Origin: Curtobacterium sp. VKM Ac-2865
Lineage (GTDB): Bacteria; Actinomycetota; Actinomycetes; Actinomycetales; Microbacteriaceae
DNA length: 64,000 bases
Direction: 5' to 3'
NCBI RefSeq assembly: GCF_015350905.1
Contig: NZ_JADKRZ010000001.1
Span: forward strand, 558,001 to 622,000
Part shown: positions 1 to 8,721 of the stretch, piece by piece
How positions within the stretch are numbered: the stretch's first letter is position 1
How the letters are laid out: every line of letters begins with the position of its first letter
Made by a program: the position numbers and the translations under genes
The notes under the pieces: generated by a model
What the model was told of the DNA's origin: nothing
Databases searched by the model: none
What the model saw: the letters and a program-made list of their open reading frames with translations, nothing else

Positions 1-676
1 AGCGTTCGCCGTACTCCACGGGGACGATCGTGTCAGCGGTCCCGTGCAGCACGTGGACCGGTCCCGGATAGCCATCTGCTTCGGCGTACACGTCGAGACC
101 GTCGCGGACGTCGTCGATGAAGGCCCTGCCGAGCCGCATCCCCCCGAAGTCGAACCAACCACGGTCGCGCACGGTGGCGAGCGGCTGGCCCTGGATCTCG
201 TCACGCACCGTGATGTCGTCCACGACGACCCCGGCCGGGGACCAGAGGGTGAGCGTGGTCACGAGCTGGGGCAGGCGCGCGGCGGCGATCGCGGACTCGA
301 CGGCGCCGAGGCTGTGCCCGGCCAGGTGCACACGTCCGCCGTGCTGCCCGGCGACGTGTTCGGCCATCGTGACGACCTGGTCGACCTCGTCGCGCAGGGT
401 GATCGCCGTGAAGGACCCGTCGCTCACCCCGTGACCGAGCCGGTCGAACGCGTACGACGTGCGGCCGACGTCAGCGAGCGCGTCAGCGGCCTGGACGAAC
501 AGCTGCCGAGGTCCCGTGGCGGAGTCACCGAACCCGTGGACGAAGAGGACCGGAGCACTGTCCGTGTCCGACACTGCGGTCCCGGTCGGGCGTCGGATCC
601 AACCGCGGATGGTCACGCCGCCGTGCTGCAACGTCGTCGCGGTGAGGTCCCGGTGCACCAGGTGCTCCGCGAGCAC
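1..676 (-). CDS. Alpha/beta hydrolase, C-terminus cut by window edge
   Basis: A serine hydrolase of the alpha/beta fold, probably an esterase or lysophospholipase-like enzyme; the substrate cannot be told. Read on the minus strand, it runs off the left edge, so the C-terminus is missing. Visible landmarks are the oxyanion motif LFVHGFGDS near residue 45 and the nucleophile elbow GHSLG near residue 120. A late HGTADTIVP segment is the usual site of the catalytic aspartate; the histidine would lie beyond the edge. I chose the GTG at 676 because GGAG lies 9 bases upstream and because it begins 2 bases after the phenolic acid decarboxylase stop. That implies co-transcription and perhaps a role in hydrolysing phenolic esters to feed the decarboxylase, which is inference only. 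Confidence 0.85.
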   Translation of the reverse strand, partial: MLAEHLVHRDLTATTLQHGGVTIRGWIRRPTGTAVSDTDSAPVLFVHGFGDSATGPRQLFVQAADALADVGRTSYAFDRLGHGVSDGSFTAITLRDEVDQVVTMAEHVAGQHGGRVHLAGHSLGAVESAIAAARLPQLVTTLTLWSPAGVVVDDITVRDEIQGQPLATVRDRGWFDFGGMRLGRAFIDDVRDGLDVYAEADGYPGPVHVLHGTADTIVPVEYGER

Positions 677-678
677 GG

Positions 679-1206
679 TCAGTTGCTCCGGTCCGCGAAC
701 CCGGCGGGCAGGTCAGCCGGCGCCGTGTCGATGACGCGCTCGTCGTCCGCTCCGACGAACTCGAACAGGGTGATGTGCGCGAACTCGGGCACGACGTAGA
801 TCGGGTAGGTGGGGCCGGCGTCGCGGTGCTGGCGCATCAGGTCGAGGTGGTCGTTCTGGAACAGGACGGTCTTGCTGCCGTCCTCCTCCACCCAGTGCGG
901 GAAGAAGATCGTGCCGTGCAGCACGCGCTCCCCCGGTACCACGTTCACGACGACGCTCGTGCCCGTCGGCTCGTTCCAGGAGACCTTGTAGACGCCGGCG
1001 GTCAGCATCACGAGGTCGATCTGCTGGTCCTTGACCCACCGACCCCCGACCATGCCCGTGTGGATGCGGTAGTCGATGGTCGTCGCGTTCTTCACGTACA
1101 TCTCGTACTGCCATCCGTTGGCGTACGTGTAGATGAACCGGTGGCCGACGATGCCGGCGAGGTCCTGGGTGGGGACGGGCTGTGCAACTGAGGTGGAGAT
1201 CATCAT
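679..1206 (-). CDS. padC: Phenolic acid decarboxylase
   Basis: Cytoplasmic, cofactor-free decarboxylase that turns hydroxycinnamic acids such as ferulic and p-coumaric acid into 4-vinyl derivatives, a detoxification step for plant phenolics. The product (175 aa) matches the Bacillus PadC family nearly end to end: [54 protein letters not shown] and [10 protein letters not shown] are the family landmarks carrying the active-site tyrosines, arginine and glutamate. I start at ATG 1206, which has AGGA 7 bases upstream. A longer reading from 1239 would begin inside the palindromic operator and add residues absent from the family. It is divergent from a MarR regulator, the usual arrangement for phenolic acid-induced control, and is followed within 2 bases by a hydrolase. 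Confidence 0.93.
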   Translation of the reverse strand: MMISTSVAQPVPTQDLAGIVGHRFIYTYANGWQYEMYVKNATTIDYRIHTGMVGGRWVKDQQIDLVMLTAGVYKVSWNEPTGTSVVVNVVPGERVLHGTIFFPHWVEEDGSKTVLFQNDHLDLMRQHRDAGPTYPIYVVPEFAHITLFEFVGADDERVIDTAPADLPAGFADRSN

Positions 1207-1228
1207 GAGGACATCCTGCGCCAAAAAT

Positions 1229-1245
1229 GCGTTTGTCACAAACGC
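1229..1245. promoter_or_regulatory. Palindromic operator between padC and marR
   Basis: A perfect 8-base inverted repeat around one central base, GCGTTTGT-C-ACAAACGC, lies in the 64-base divergent gap. Its position upstream of both starts and its size fit a MarR dimer site. A -10-like TCTAAG at 1256-1261 leads to the leaderless-looking marR start, so the palindrome falls about where the -35 region would be. That would let the regulator repress itself and padC. Binding is inferred. Confidence 0.75.
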
Positions 1246-1270
1246 TTTCGGGGGACTCTAAGCTGGCCCG

Positions 1271-1759
1271 ATGACCCGCGAACACGACCCGACCGTGCTC
1301 CGGGCGGTCGCGCGCGACATCAGCGACGGCATCGGCCCGTTCCGCCGCACGCTCCTCAACGCCTCGCGGCGCGACGGCGCCCTGCCGGAGCTGCCGGACG
1401 CCCAGATCGAGGTCCTACGCCGACTCGACGAGGGCGACTGGACGACACCCACGGCGCTCGGGCGCGCCCTCGGGCTGGCACGGTCGACCGTCAGCAACCT
1501 CGTCATCGCCATGGAGCGCGACGGACTCGTCCAACGACGTCTGGCCAGCGGGGACGGCCGGAGCACCGAGGTCACGCTGACCGACCTCGCGCGGGAGCGT
1601 CTGCGCGTGTACGACCGGTCGGCGGAACACGTCCTGGTCGCAGCCCTCGATCAACTGACGCCGGACGAGGTCCGGGCGGTGCGTTCCGCCCTGCCCGTGC
1701 TGGCCCGCATCCGGGACGCCGTCGCGACCTCGTCCACCCGGCCGTCCCCGGAGCACTGA
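1271..1759 (+). CDS. MarR-family transcriptional regulator
   Basis: Winged helix-turn-helix repressor of 162 aa. The DNA-binding wing spans about residues 45-110: LGRALGLARSTVSNLVIAMERDGLVQRR is the HTH and recognition helix, followed by the beta wing with the GDGRSTEVTLT signature of MarR proteins. The C-terminal helices supply the dimer interface. No Shine-Dalgarno precedes the ATG, and a -10-like TCTAAG lies about 10 bases upstream, so a leaderless message is likely. The divergent position next to padC and the palindrome in the shared gap suggest it represses padC until a phenolic ligand binds; ligand identity is inference from PadR/MarR-controlled padC systems elsewhere. Confidence 0.92.
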   Translation: MTREHDPTVLRAVARDISDGIGPFRRTLLNASRRDGALPELPDAQIEVLRRLDEGDWTTPTALGRALGLARSTVSNLVIAMERDGLVQRRLASGDGRSTEVTLTDLARERLRVYDRSAEHVLVAALDQLTPDEVRAVRSALPVLARIRDAVATSSTRPSPEH

Positions 1760-1768
1760 CCCGGGCGG

Positions 1769-2758
1769 TCAGGCTCCCTGTCGGTCGGGCACTGACCCTT
1801 CGAGCAGTCGCGTCGTCCAGTCGCCGAGCGCAGCGACCGCGCGACGGGAGACCACCGCGTTCGGGACCATGCTCGTGAACCCGTGGAAGGCGCCCGGCCA
1901 GACGTGCAGCTCGGCGTCGACCCCTGCCGCCCAGAGGCGGCTGGCGAAGGCGACGGTCTCGTCGCGGAACACCTCCGCGCTGCCGCAGTCGAGGTAGGTG
2001 GGCGGCATCCCTCGGAGATCGGTCGCGCGTGCCGGTGCCGCGTGGACGGAGACCTCACCGTCGCGGTGGTCCCCGAGGTACGCGTCCCAGCCGAAGCGGG
2101 TCATCGCCCGGTCGGCCACCCCGACACCGTCGATCTGGCGCGTGGAGGTCGTCGAGTCGCTGTCGTCGAGCATCGGCGAGACCAGGACCTGGGCGTGGAC
2201 GGAGGGACCGCCACGGTCCCGAGCGAGGAGCGCCGTCCCCGCGGCCAGTCCCCCGCCGGCACTCTGTCCGACGAGCACGATGCGTGCCGGGTCGATCCCG
2301 AGCTCCTCGGCGTGGTCGGCGACCCAGACGAGGCCGGCGTAGCAGTCCTCGACCGGCACCGGGTCGGGGTGCTCCGGCGCGAGGCGGTAGTCGACGCTCA
2401 GCAGGACGACGTCATGGGTCAGCAGCCAGTCGTCGTAGGAGTCGAGGTTGCCCAGGTGGTGCCCGAACATCATGCCGCCGCCGTGGATGGTGAAGAACGC
2501 CGGCGCCACACCCGTCCGGCCGATGCGCTGGATGACCGCGAGGGCGATCGACGTGTCCCCGTCGACGGGCACGCGAACCGATCGACGTTCGAGGCCGCGT
2601 TCCCGAAGCCGGTCGTCGAGCTCGGCCTCGGTCACGTCGAGCTCGCGCATCGCCGGCAGCATCTCGCGGGTCAGGACGAAGGGGCCTCGGGCCTGGAGCC
2701 GGTCGAGGAACTCCTGAAACTCCGGGTCGAACGGCGGTCGGGGCATGGTGTCGGTCAT
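1769..2758 (-). CDS. HSL-family alpha/beta hydrolase (esterase)
   Basis: Carboxylesterase of the hormone-sensitive lipase family, 329 aa. It carries the family oxyanion-hole motif HGGGMMFG, the nucleophile elbow GQSAGGG, an aspartate in the LDCGSAEVFRDE segment and the C-terminal histidine in GAFHGF, giving a complete catalytic triad. Start ATG 2758 is preceded by AGGAGTG 5-6 bases away; the reading frame is open further upstream but without a comparable ribosome site. It converges on the MarR gene, with a 9-base gap between stops. Natural substrate unknown; family members act on short acyl esters. Cytoplasmic, no signal peptide seen. Confidence 0.9.
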   Translation of the reverse strand: MTDTMPRPPFDPEFQEFLDRLQARGPFVLTREMLPAMRELDVTEAELDDRLRERGLERRSVRVPVDGDTSIALAVIQRIGRTGVAPAFFTIHGGGMMFGHHLGNLDSYDDWLLTHDVVLLSVDYRLAPEHPDPVPVEDCYAGLVWVADHAEELGIDPARIVLVGQSAGGGLAAGTALLARDRGGPSVHAQVLVSPMLDDSDSTTSTRQIDGVGVADRAMTRFGWDAYLGDHRDGEVSVHAAPARATDLRGMPPTYLDCGSAEVFRDETVAFASRLWAAGVDAELHVWPGAFHGFTSMVPNAVVSRRAVAALGDWTTRLLEGSVPDRQGA

Positions 2759-2927
2759 CGCGCACTCCTGTTGGACGAGAAGTGGCGGCCCAGTCAGACC
2801 ACGTGTCGCCGCGGCTGACGACAACCGCGTTTTTCCTTCATGACGACCCTACCCCGCTGGGAGGCGAGCCGCCGCCGACTGTCGCACCGTCCGAGTGCCG
2901 TCAGGGCGCTGCGTCCACCCCCGGTCG

Positions 2928-4202
2928 TCAGGGGAGCAGCGTGCGGACGCGGTCCTCGAACTCGGCAGCCGCGACGCGTCGGGACTGCGGTGCCTCGTCC
3001 TGGAGCCGCCTGGCGAGGTCGATCGCGGCGGAGAGCACGAGGGGGTGCTCCTGCCCGTAGGTGGCAATGCCCTCGAACACCGTGCCGACCAGGTCCTCGA
3101 TCTCCGGCCAGTGCGGGAGCACCCGGGCGACTCCGTCGTCGTCGAGACAGGCGGTGACGGTCGCCCGGTCGCGCCAGGTCGGGACCAGCGCAGCGGAGGC
3201 GAGTTCCAGTGCCCCGACGGCCGTGTAGGGGTCGTTCGTTCCGCTGGCCAGTCCGCGGACCGCGATCTCCACGAGCTGCTGCAGCGCGAACCGGACGTCC
3301 TGGTACGGGGTCCTCGCGGTGCCCGTCGTGACACACGCGCGGAGCTGCCGGGCCATGCGGTCGTCGAGGTCGATGCGCTCCCCGGCCTCGGTCCTGACGA
3401 CGAGGACCGCGTCGCCGGGGAGCACGTGCTGCCCCGGCATCGCACGCACGTCGACGACCGCGTGCTGGTCCGTCGCCCAGCGGACGAGCCGACGCCAGGC
3501 CACGGACTGCACGTAGCCGTCCTCCTCCGCCCGGACCGTGGTGCCCAGGGCAGCGCTGGACGATCGCGGCGTGGTGCTCACCCGGACGTCGACATCCGTC
3601 GCGAACGCCTCGTCGAGGGCCGCAGCGAGCTCCACCTGCACGCGTTTCTGCAACGAGGTGATCTGCACGCTCGACGCGATGTGGTGGATGAAGAACACCA
3701 GGACTGCGACGTCGACGAGGCCGATGAGGACCGCGACGTGCACTGCGATCACCGGCACGAACGCCGTGCCGTCGTCGACGTCGGTGTGGACCGAACGCAG
3801 CACGACGACGGCGTAGACGAAGGTCGACGTGAACACCGCGAGCACGAGCTGGTTGGCCCGGTCCGCCATGAAGTTGCGCACGAGGCGCGGACCGTAGGTG
3901 GAGGAGGTGGTGGCGAGGACCGAGATGGTGATGGAGAACGACGTCCCCGCCACGGTGAGCATCGCCGTCCCGATCGTGGTGAGGATCGACCGGCCACCGC
4001 TCGCACTCAGCGCGTCCAGCACGGCGATCTGGATCCCGTGGTCGATGACGACCCGGTCCACCGCGACCAGCACCTCGGCCAGCAGGATCGCTCCGAGACC
4101 GAACACGGCCGGCAGGAACCAGAAGGACTCGCGGATGCGGAGCGCCAGAGCCTGCACGCGGACCACCAACCTCTCGGGACGCACAAGGGGGTCGAGCACC
4201 AC
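2928..4202 (-). CDS. DUF2254 family membrane protein
   Basis: Integral membrane protein of unknown function, about 424 aa. The N-terminal half has four hydrophobic spans (FWFLPAVFGLGAILLAEVLV; about residues 60-95 around ILTTIGTAMLTVAGTSFSITISVLA; LVLAVFTSTFVYAVVVL; VIAVHVAVLIGLVDVAVLVF). The C-terminal half is soluble and contains the family signature FALQQLVEIAVRGLASGTNDPYTA, here split by my reading into its conserved ALQQL and SGTNDP parts. The start is uncertain. GTG codons at 4202, 4199 and 4184 avoid overlap with the divergent transporter, while ATGs at 4269 and 4278 would overlap its 5' end. No clear Shine-Dalgarno decides. Confidence 0.82.
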   Translation of the reverse strand: MVLDPLVRPERLVVRVQALALRIRESFWFLPAVFGLGAILLAEVLVAVDRVVIDHGIQIAVLDALSASGGRSILTTIGTAMLTVAGTSFSITISVLATTSSTYGPRLVRNFMADRANQLVLAVFTSTFVYAVVVLRSVHTDVDDGTAFVPVIAVHVAVLIGLVDVAVLVFFIHHIASSVQITSLQKRVQVELAAALDEAFATDVDVRVSTTPRSSSAALGTTVRAEEDGYVQSVAWRRLVRWATDQHAVVDVRAMPGQHVLPGDAVLVVRTEAGERIDLDDRMARQLRACVTTGTARTPYQDVRFALQQLVEIAVRGLASGTNDPYTAVGALELASAALVPTWRDRATVTACLDDDGVARVLPHWPEIEDLVGTVFEGIATYGQEHPLVLSAAIDLARRLQDEAPQSRRVAAAEFEDRVRTLLP

Positions 4203-4266
4203 CGAGTGCCGGCAACAGTACCGGGCGACACGCCTGGGTGAACGCACAGGAACGCGAGCAGGCACC

Positions 4267-6099
4267 ATGGAGTGCATGGCAAGCACAGCTCCACCCCTGC
4301 CCGAACCCGTCACCACCACGCCGCAGCTCCGGCGGTGGGTGTTCTGGCCCGCCGCCGTCATCGTGCTCGGCTTCGTGGCGTTCACCCTCGTCTCCCCCTC
4401 CACCGCCGAGGGGCTGTTCCTCGGGCTGCAGGACGGCATCGTCCGCAACTTCAGCTGGTACTACGTCCTGGTCGCCGCGTTCTTCGTCGGCTTCTCCCTC
4501 TTCGTCGGCTTCAGCCGGTACGGCGACATCAAGCTCGGGAAGGACGCGGACGAGCCCGAGTTCTCCACTGGGTCCTGGTTCGCCCTGCTCTTCGCCGCGG
4601 GCATGGGCATCGGCCTGGTGTTCTACGGCGTCTCCGAACCACTCAGCCACTTCGCGTCACCGCGCCCCGGGGTCGCCGGGACCGAGAAGGAACTCGCGCA
4701 GCAAGCCCTGACCCAGACGTTCCTGCACTGGGGCCTGCACGCCTGGGCGATCTACGTGGTCCTCGGGCTGGCGCTCGCCTACGCCATCCACCGCCGGGGG
4801 CGGCCGGTGTCGATCCGGTGGGCGCTCGAGCCGTTGCTCGGCAACCGCGTCCGTGGCGGCTGGGGCAACCTCATCGACGTCATCGCCCTGGTCGGCACCC
4901 TGTTCGGCGTCGCCACCTCGCTCGGTCTCGGCGTCATCCAGATCGGCGCGGGTCTCGAGGCCGCCGGCGTCGCCGAGAGCAGCATCGTCAGCCAGATCGC
5001 CATCATCGCGGTCATCACCGCAGTGACCATCGTCTCCCTCGTGACCGGCGTGACCAAGGGGATGAAGATCCTCTCGAACTTCAACCTCATCCTCGCGGCC
5101 GCGCTGCTGCTGTTCGTGCTCATCGTCGGACCGACACAGTTCCTGCTCCGGGACTTCGTGCAGTCGATCGGGTCGTACCTGCAGAACATCGTCGGCCTCT
5201 CGTTCAACGTCACCGCTCAGCAGGGTGCCGAGGGCGAGGCGTGGCAGGGCGCGTGGACCACGTTCTACTGGGGCTGGTGGATGTCCTGGGCCCCGTTCGT
5301 CGGGGTCTTCATCGCGCGGATCTCGAAGGGACGAACGGTGCGCCAGTTCGTGTTCGGGGTGCTCCTGGTGCCGACGCTGCTCACCTTCCTGTGGTTCGCG
5401 GTCCTCGGCGGCACGGCGATCCACCGGCAGACAGACGGTGCGGGCGGCCTGGTCGGGGCCGACGGCTCGGTCGACGTCGAGGGGTCCCTCTTCGCGCTCC
5501 TCGGCGACCTGCCCGCAGGGGCCGTCCTGACTTTCGGGGCGATCCTGCTCATCGGCGTCTTCTTCGTCACGTCCTCGGACTCCGGTTCCCTGGTGATGGC
5601 GATGATTGCGTCCGGCGGTGACATCGAACCGAAGAACTGGCTCCGGGTGTTCTTCGCTGGTGTCTCCGCACTCCTCGCGGTCGCCCTGTTGCTCAGCGGT
5701 GGTCTCAACGCCCTCAAGACCGCGGCGATCACCACCGCGCTGCCGTTCAGCATCGTCCTGCTGCTCACGTGTTGGTCGACGATCATCGCGTTCTCCCGGG
5801 AGCGCCGAGCGTACGACAAGGCGGAGCGGGAGGTCCTGCTCGAGCACGTCGGTGCGTACTACGGCCTCGAGGTCGAGGCGCCGAGCGAGAGGACTCCGCG
5901 CTCCGGCCTCGCCCGTCCGTGGGCTGCGGTGAAGAACCGGGTGCGCGGCGGCCGCCCGACCGGAGCCCCGGCGAGCGGCACGGCCATGATGGACGACTTC
6001 CCCGTCCGGCCGGAGACCATCTCGGCCGACCCCGCGATGGACCCGGGGCTCGACGCGACCGCAGAACCGACGACCGGTCACCCCCGCCAGGCCGACTGA
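4267..6099 (+). CDS. BCCT-family betaine/carnitine/choline transporter
   Basis: Secondary transporter of quaternary ammonium compounds, likely Na+-coupled uptake of glycine betaine or choline for osmoprotection. The 610-aa protein has twelve predicted membrane spans and the BCCT signature YWGWWMSWAPFVGVFIARIS followed by KGRTVRQFV near residue 340, with its tryptophan box for the substrate cation. The N-terminal tail (about 30 residues) and the C-terminal soluble tail (about 100 residues after FSIVLLLTCWSTIIAF) are hydrophilic; in BetP-type carriers such tails sense osmotic stress. ATG 4267 and ATG 4276 are both possible starts; neither has a strong ribosome site. Divergent from the DUF2254 gene and followed by a perfect hairpin. 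Confidence 0.93.
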   Translation: MECMASTAPPLPEPVTTTPQLRRWVFWPAAVIVLGFVAFTLVSPSTAEGLFLGLQDGIVRNFSWYYVLVAAFFVGFSLFVGFSRYGDIKLGKDADEPEFSTGSWFALLFAAGMGIGLVFYGVSEPLSHFASPRPGVAGTEKELAQQALTQTFLHWGLHAWAIYVVLGLALAYAIHRRGRPVSIRWALEPLLGNRVRGGWGNLIDVIALVGTLFGVATSLGLGVIQIGAGLEAAGVAESSIVSQIAIIAVITAVTIVSLVTGVTKGMKILSNFNLILAAALLLFVLIVGPTQFLLRDFVQSIGSYLQNIVGLSFNVTAQQGAEGEAWQGAWTTFYWGWWMSWAPFVGVFIARISKGRTVRQFVFGVLLVPTLLTFLWFAVLGGTAIHRQTDGAGGLVGADGSVDVEGSLFALLGDLPAGAVLTFGAILLIGVFFVTSSDSGSLVMAMIASGGDIEPKNWLRVFFAGVSALLAVALLLSGGLNALKTAAITTALPFSIVLLLTCWSTIIAFSRERRAYDKAEREVLLEHVGAYYGLEVEAPSERTPRSGLARPWAAVKNRVRGGRPTGAPASGTAMMDDFPVRPETISADPAMDPGLDATAEPTTGHPRQAD

Positions 6100-6200
6100 C
6101 CTGAACCGACTGTGTGCTGGCACACAGTTCGTCCTCGCGGCTGATGTCCGGTGTCCCCGCCCGGGCCAGAGTGGTTCGTGGGATGGGAATCCGGTCGACC

Positions 6201-6229
6201 GCGACCGCTGCTGTGGGGGCAGCGGTCGC
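6201..6229 (+). terminator. Perfect 11-bp hairpin after BCCT gene
   Basis: GCGACCGCTGC and its exact complement GCAGCGGTCGC flank a 7-base loop, 102 bases after the transporter stop. There is no T tract, as is common for GC-rich actinobacterial terminators. The 428 bases from 6100 to 6527 otherwise hold only a doubtful small lipoprotein reading frame and a weaker hairpin. Confidence 0.6.
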
Positions 6230-6261
6230 GGCGCACTCCTCGTGGATCCGTCGGGGCCGGG

Positions 6262-6411
6262 TCAGCCTTCCCAGGCGTCGCGGACCGCATCGCCGAGACG
6301 TGTCCGGAAAGCGTCGACGTGGACCGAACAGCCGCTGACCATCAGCACGGTGGCGACCCCCACAGCCGTCAGCACCGTCACCGGACGTGTCCATCGTCTC
6401 CCCCAGAGCAT
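6262..6411 (-). CDS. Possible 49-aa small lipoprotein
   Basis: A short frame encodes a basic start (MLWGRRW), a hydrophobic core (VTVLTAVGVATVLM) and a clean lipobox VSGC, then about 22 charged residues. This is the architecture of a small lipoprotein, with cysteine 28 as the predicted lipidation site. Against it: no Shine-Dalgarno precedes the ATG at 6411, and longer frames continue upstream. It lies downstream of, and on the same strand as, the amino-sugar kinase gene. Function unknown. Confidence 0.35.
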   Translation of the reverse strand: MLWGRRWTRPVTVLTAVGVATVLMVSGCSVHVDAFRTRLGDAVRDAWEG

Positions 6412-6457
6412 GGCGGGAGCGTGACGCAGTCGCCTGACCGGACCAGACGGCCGTCCT

Positions 6458-6490
6458 GGAGGCTCGGTGGCGGACCCGCAACGAGCCTCC
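6458..6490. terminator. Imperfect GGAGGCTCG/CGAGCCTCC hairpin
   Basis: Arms GGAGGCTCG and CGAGCCTCC are separated by a 15-base spacer, just past the end of the kinase gene that closes the sugar operon (minus strand). It shares its arm sequence with the hairpins at 37866, 42811, 54288 and 55964, so it is probably a decayed member of that terminator family. Confidence 0.45.
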
Positions 6491-6527
6491 CGGCCCTGCC
6501 TGGTCGCCTTCACCACCGACCACGCGG

Positions 6528-7523
6528 TCAGTGCTGGCCGGGGGCCGCGTCGCGCCACGTGACGGGGACCGGGTCCCCGGCACGTCGGATCGCGTAGACG
6601 ACCGCGCCGAGCTCGGGAGGCAGCACCGGTTCGACCAGGGCGAAGCGCGGGCGCGCGCCCGCGTCGCGTTCGGCTGCCACTCGCGCGACGAACCGGTGCC
6701 GGAAGCCGTCGTCGGAGAACATGCCGCCGGAGGACGACACGGCCGTCGGCGCGCCGTCCGGACGGTCCCCGATGCGGTCCGCGACGACGCGGACCTGCTG
6801 GACGAGCTCGTCGACGGCGTCGTCGAGGACCGCGGCGGCCACGGGGTCCCCCGCGGCGGCCGCAGCGGTGACGACCCGGGAGAACGCGGCGACGGCCGCG
6901 CGCTCGGCCTGGAGGTCCTGCATCAGCAGGCCGACGAGGTCCAGGTCCTCTGCGATGCCGGTGTGTTCCCGCAGGAGCCCGTACAAGGCGGTCCGTGGGA
7001 GGCGACCGTCGGCCATCCGGCTGAATGCGTTGAGGCCACGGCGGGCCACCCAGTGCGCGGAGCCCTCGTCGCCGATGAGTTCACTCCAGCCGCCGACGCG
7101 GTGGGTGTGCGTGCCGCGTTCGCCGTAGGTGATGGAGCCCGTGCCCGCGACGACGTTGATGCCGTCCTGGCCGCCGAGGGAGCCGGCCCACCCGGCGAGT
7201 ACGTCGTTGCCGACGGTGGAGCGGTCGTGCCCGAGGGCGTCGCACGGCAGGGCGTCGAGCAGGAGGTCGGTGCTCGCGGACTCGCCGTGCCCGGGGAGGC
7301 CGTAGAACGCGTGCCCGAGTTCGTCGGCGGACCGTCCCGCCGCGGCGAGGACCTGGTGGGTCCCCTCCCGGACGACGGCGGCCGCAGCGTCGACGCCGTC
7401 GTCGAGCCAGGAGCACCCCGGGCCCCGCCACCGCGCGAGGACCGTCCCGTCGTCGCCGTCCGTGTCGACGAGCACGACGGCCGTCTTGGTCCCTCCGCCG
7501 TCGAGGCCGAGGAACAGGGTCAC
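6528..7523 (-). CDS. BadF/BadG/NagK-type sugar kinase
   Basis: ATP-dependent kinase of the ASKHA fold, 331 aa, of the family that contains N-acetylglucosamine kinase. Phosphate-1 motif LDGGGTKTAVV lies at the N-terminus, phosphate-2 motif AGTGSI near residue 125, and an SSGGMF adenosine-type motif near residue 275. GTG 7523 is the start because it overlaps the upstream AgaS stop by 4 bases and places DGGGTKT about 6 residues in, as in the family. As last gene of the operon it probably phosphorylates the amino sugar delivered by the ABC transporter so that AgaS can act on it. The exact sugar (GlcNAc, GalNAc or a free hexosamine) cannot be read from sequence. Confidence 0.88.
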   Translation of the reverse strand: MTLFLGLDGGGTKTAVVLVDTDGDDGTVLARWRGPGCSWLDDGVDAAAAVVREGTHQVLAAAGRSADELGHAFYGLPGHGESASTDLLLDALPCDALGHDRSTVGNDVLAGWAGSLGGQDGINVVAGTGSITYGERGTHTHRVGGWSELIGDEGSAHWVARRGLNAFSRMADGRLPRTALYGLLREHTGIAEDLDLVGLLMQDLQAERAAVAAFSRVVTAAAAAGDPVAAAVLDDAVDELVQQVRVVADRIGDRPDGAPTAVSSSGGMFSDDGFRHRFVARVAAERDAGARPRFALVEPVLPPELGAVVYAIRRAGDPVPVTWRDAAPGQH

Positions 7524-8668
7524 CCCCGCGCTCCGTGCTCGCCGTCGAGGGGGTGGATGACGACGCCCCGGACGACCCGGTTCACCGAGCCGTCCGGGAA
7601 CGGGTTGTCGGGCGTGCACCCGAGCCGCACCGAGGCGTGCAGCGCGAGGAGCTGCGCGACGGCGACGAGCGCGACGGCGCGGAGGCCGTCGTCGAGTCCC
7701 TCCGCCTCGGGGAAGGCGAGGTCGACGTCCGTCCCGGGTGCTCCCTGCAGCCCGTCGGAGCCGACCACGACCACCTGCCCGGGCCGGTCGGCTCGGAGTT
7801 CGCGCACGATGTCGTCGTCGTACCGGCGCACGGTCGGGTCCGCCGAGCGGAGGACGACCACGACCGTGTCGTCGTCGAGCACCGCCTTCGGGCCGTGCCG
7901 GAACCCGAGCGGGGTGTCGTGGAACGCCGCGATGCCGCCGGCGGTCAGTTCGAGCGTCTTGAGCGCACACTCCTCGGCGAGCCCGGCGAGGGTGCCACCG
8001 CCCAGGAAGACGATGCGCCGTGGCGAGGCGTCGAGGACCCGGTGCAGGGCGTCGTCGGTGCCGAGCGCCCGCTCGCCGGAGGCGACGACCCGGTCGAGCG
8101 CGGCAGCGTCCGACGGGACGAACGCCACGAGGGCGGCGAGCAGCATGCTGGAGAAGCTCGACGTCATCGCGAAGCCGGTGTCGTTGGTCTGCGGCGGCAT
8201 CACGAGCACGAAGGAGTCCGCGCGGTCATGGTGTGCGACGGCCAGCGCACCGGACGGGTCACACGTCACGACGAGGTGGTGTGCGGCGGGGGCCAGCGCG
8301 TCCACGAGCTCCGTCGCCGCACCGCTCTCCGGCGAGTTGCCCGACCGGGCGAACGAGACGAGCAGGACGGGGAGGTCCTCCGCGAGCACCGTCCGCGGAG
8401 CCGCGACGAGGTCGGTGCTCGCCACGGCGTCGAAGCGGCGTCCGGACCGACCGCGCAGCGACTCGGCGGCGATGCGGCCGACGAAGGCCGACGTGCCTGC
8501 GCCGGTGAAGACCACGCGGGTGCGTGGGTCCTCGAGTGCTCGGCCGAGGAAGGCGTCGAGGTCCTGCCGTGCCCGGTCGAGGAGCACGGCGAGGTCACGC
8601 CACGCCTGCGGTTGCTGGTGGATCTCAGCGAGGGTGGCGCTGGCGGGGATGGTGACGTCTGTGGTCAT
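7520..8668 (-). CDS. agaS: AgaS-type SIS-domain sugar isomerase/deaminase
   Basis: Two SIS domains (phosphosugar isomerase fold) in 382 aa, the length of enterobacterial AgaS, which deaminates galactosamine-6-phosphate to tagatose-6-phosphate. First SIS domain: VFTGAGTSAFVGRIAAE (phosphate/sugar loop) and SFARSGNSPES (the SxSGxS-like serine loop). Second: IVFLGGGTLAGLAEECALKTLE and the catalytic-site segment FHDTPLGFRHGPKAVLD, where the histidine and the RHGP turn are typical of AgaS/GlmS isomerase domains. The start ATG 8668 lies 53 bases after the permease stop; no other start gives the family length. The neighbours make this an amino-sugar catabolic enzyme. Galactosamine versus glucosamine specificity remains open. 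Confidence 0.85.
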   Translation of the reverse strand: MTTDVTIPASATLAEIHQQPQAWRDLAVLLDRARQDLDAFLGRALEDPRTRVVFTGAGTSAFVGRIAAESLRGRSGRRFDAVASTDLVAAPRTVLAEDLPVLLVSFARSGNSPESGAATELVDALAPAAHHLVVTCDPSGALAVAHHDRADSFVLVMPPQTNDTGFAMTSSFSSMLLAALVAFVPSDAAALDRVVASGERALGTDDALHRVLDASPRRIVFLGGGTLAGLAEECALKTLELTAGGIAAFHDTPLGFRHGPKAVLDDDTVVVVLRSADPTVRRYDDDIVRELRADRPGQVVVVGSDGLQGAPGTDVDLAFPEAEGLDDGLRAVALVAVAQLLALHASVRLGCTPDNPFPDGSVNRVVRGVVIHPLDGEHGARG

Positions 8669-8721
8669 GGTCTTCCGTTCCGGTGGTGGCGGGTCGTCGG
8701 GCTCGTCGGGCTCGTCGGCGG

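Noticed and set aside
44..799. Plus-strand frame across the first 800 bases
   Set aside because: It mirrors the minus-strand hydrolase and padC; Asp/Val/Gly/Arg-rich composition of an antisense shadow, no family motif.
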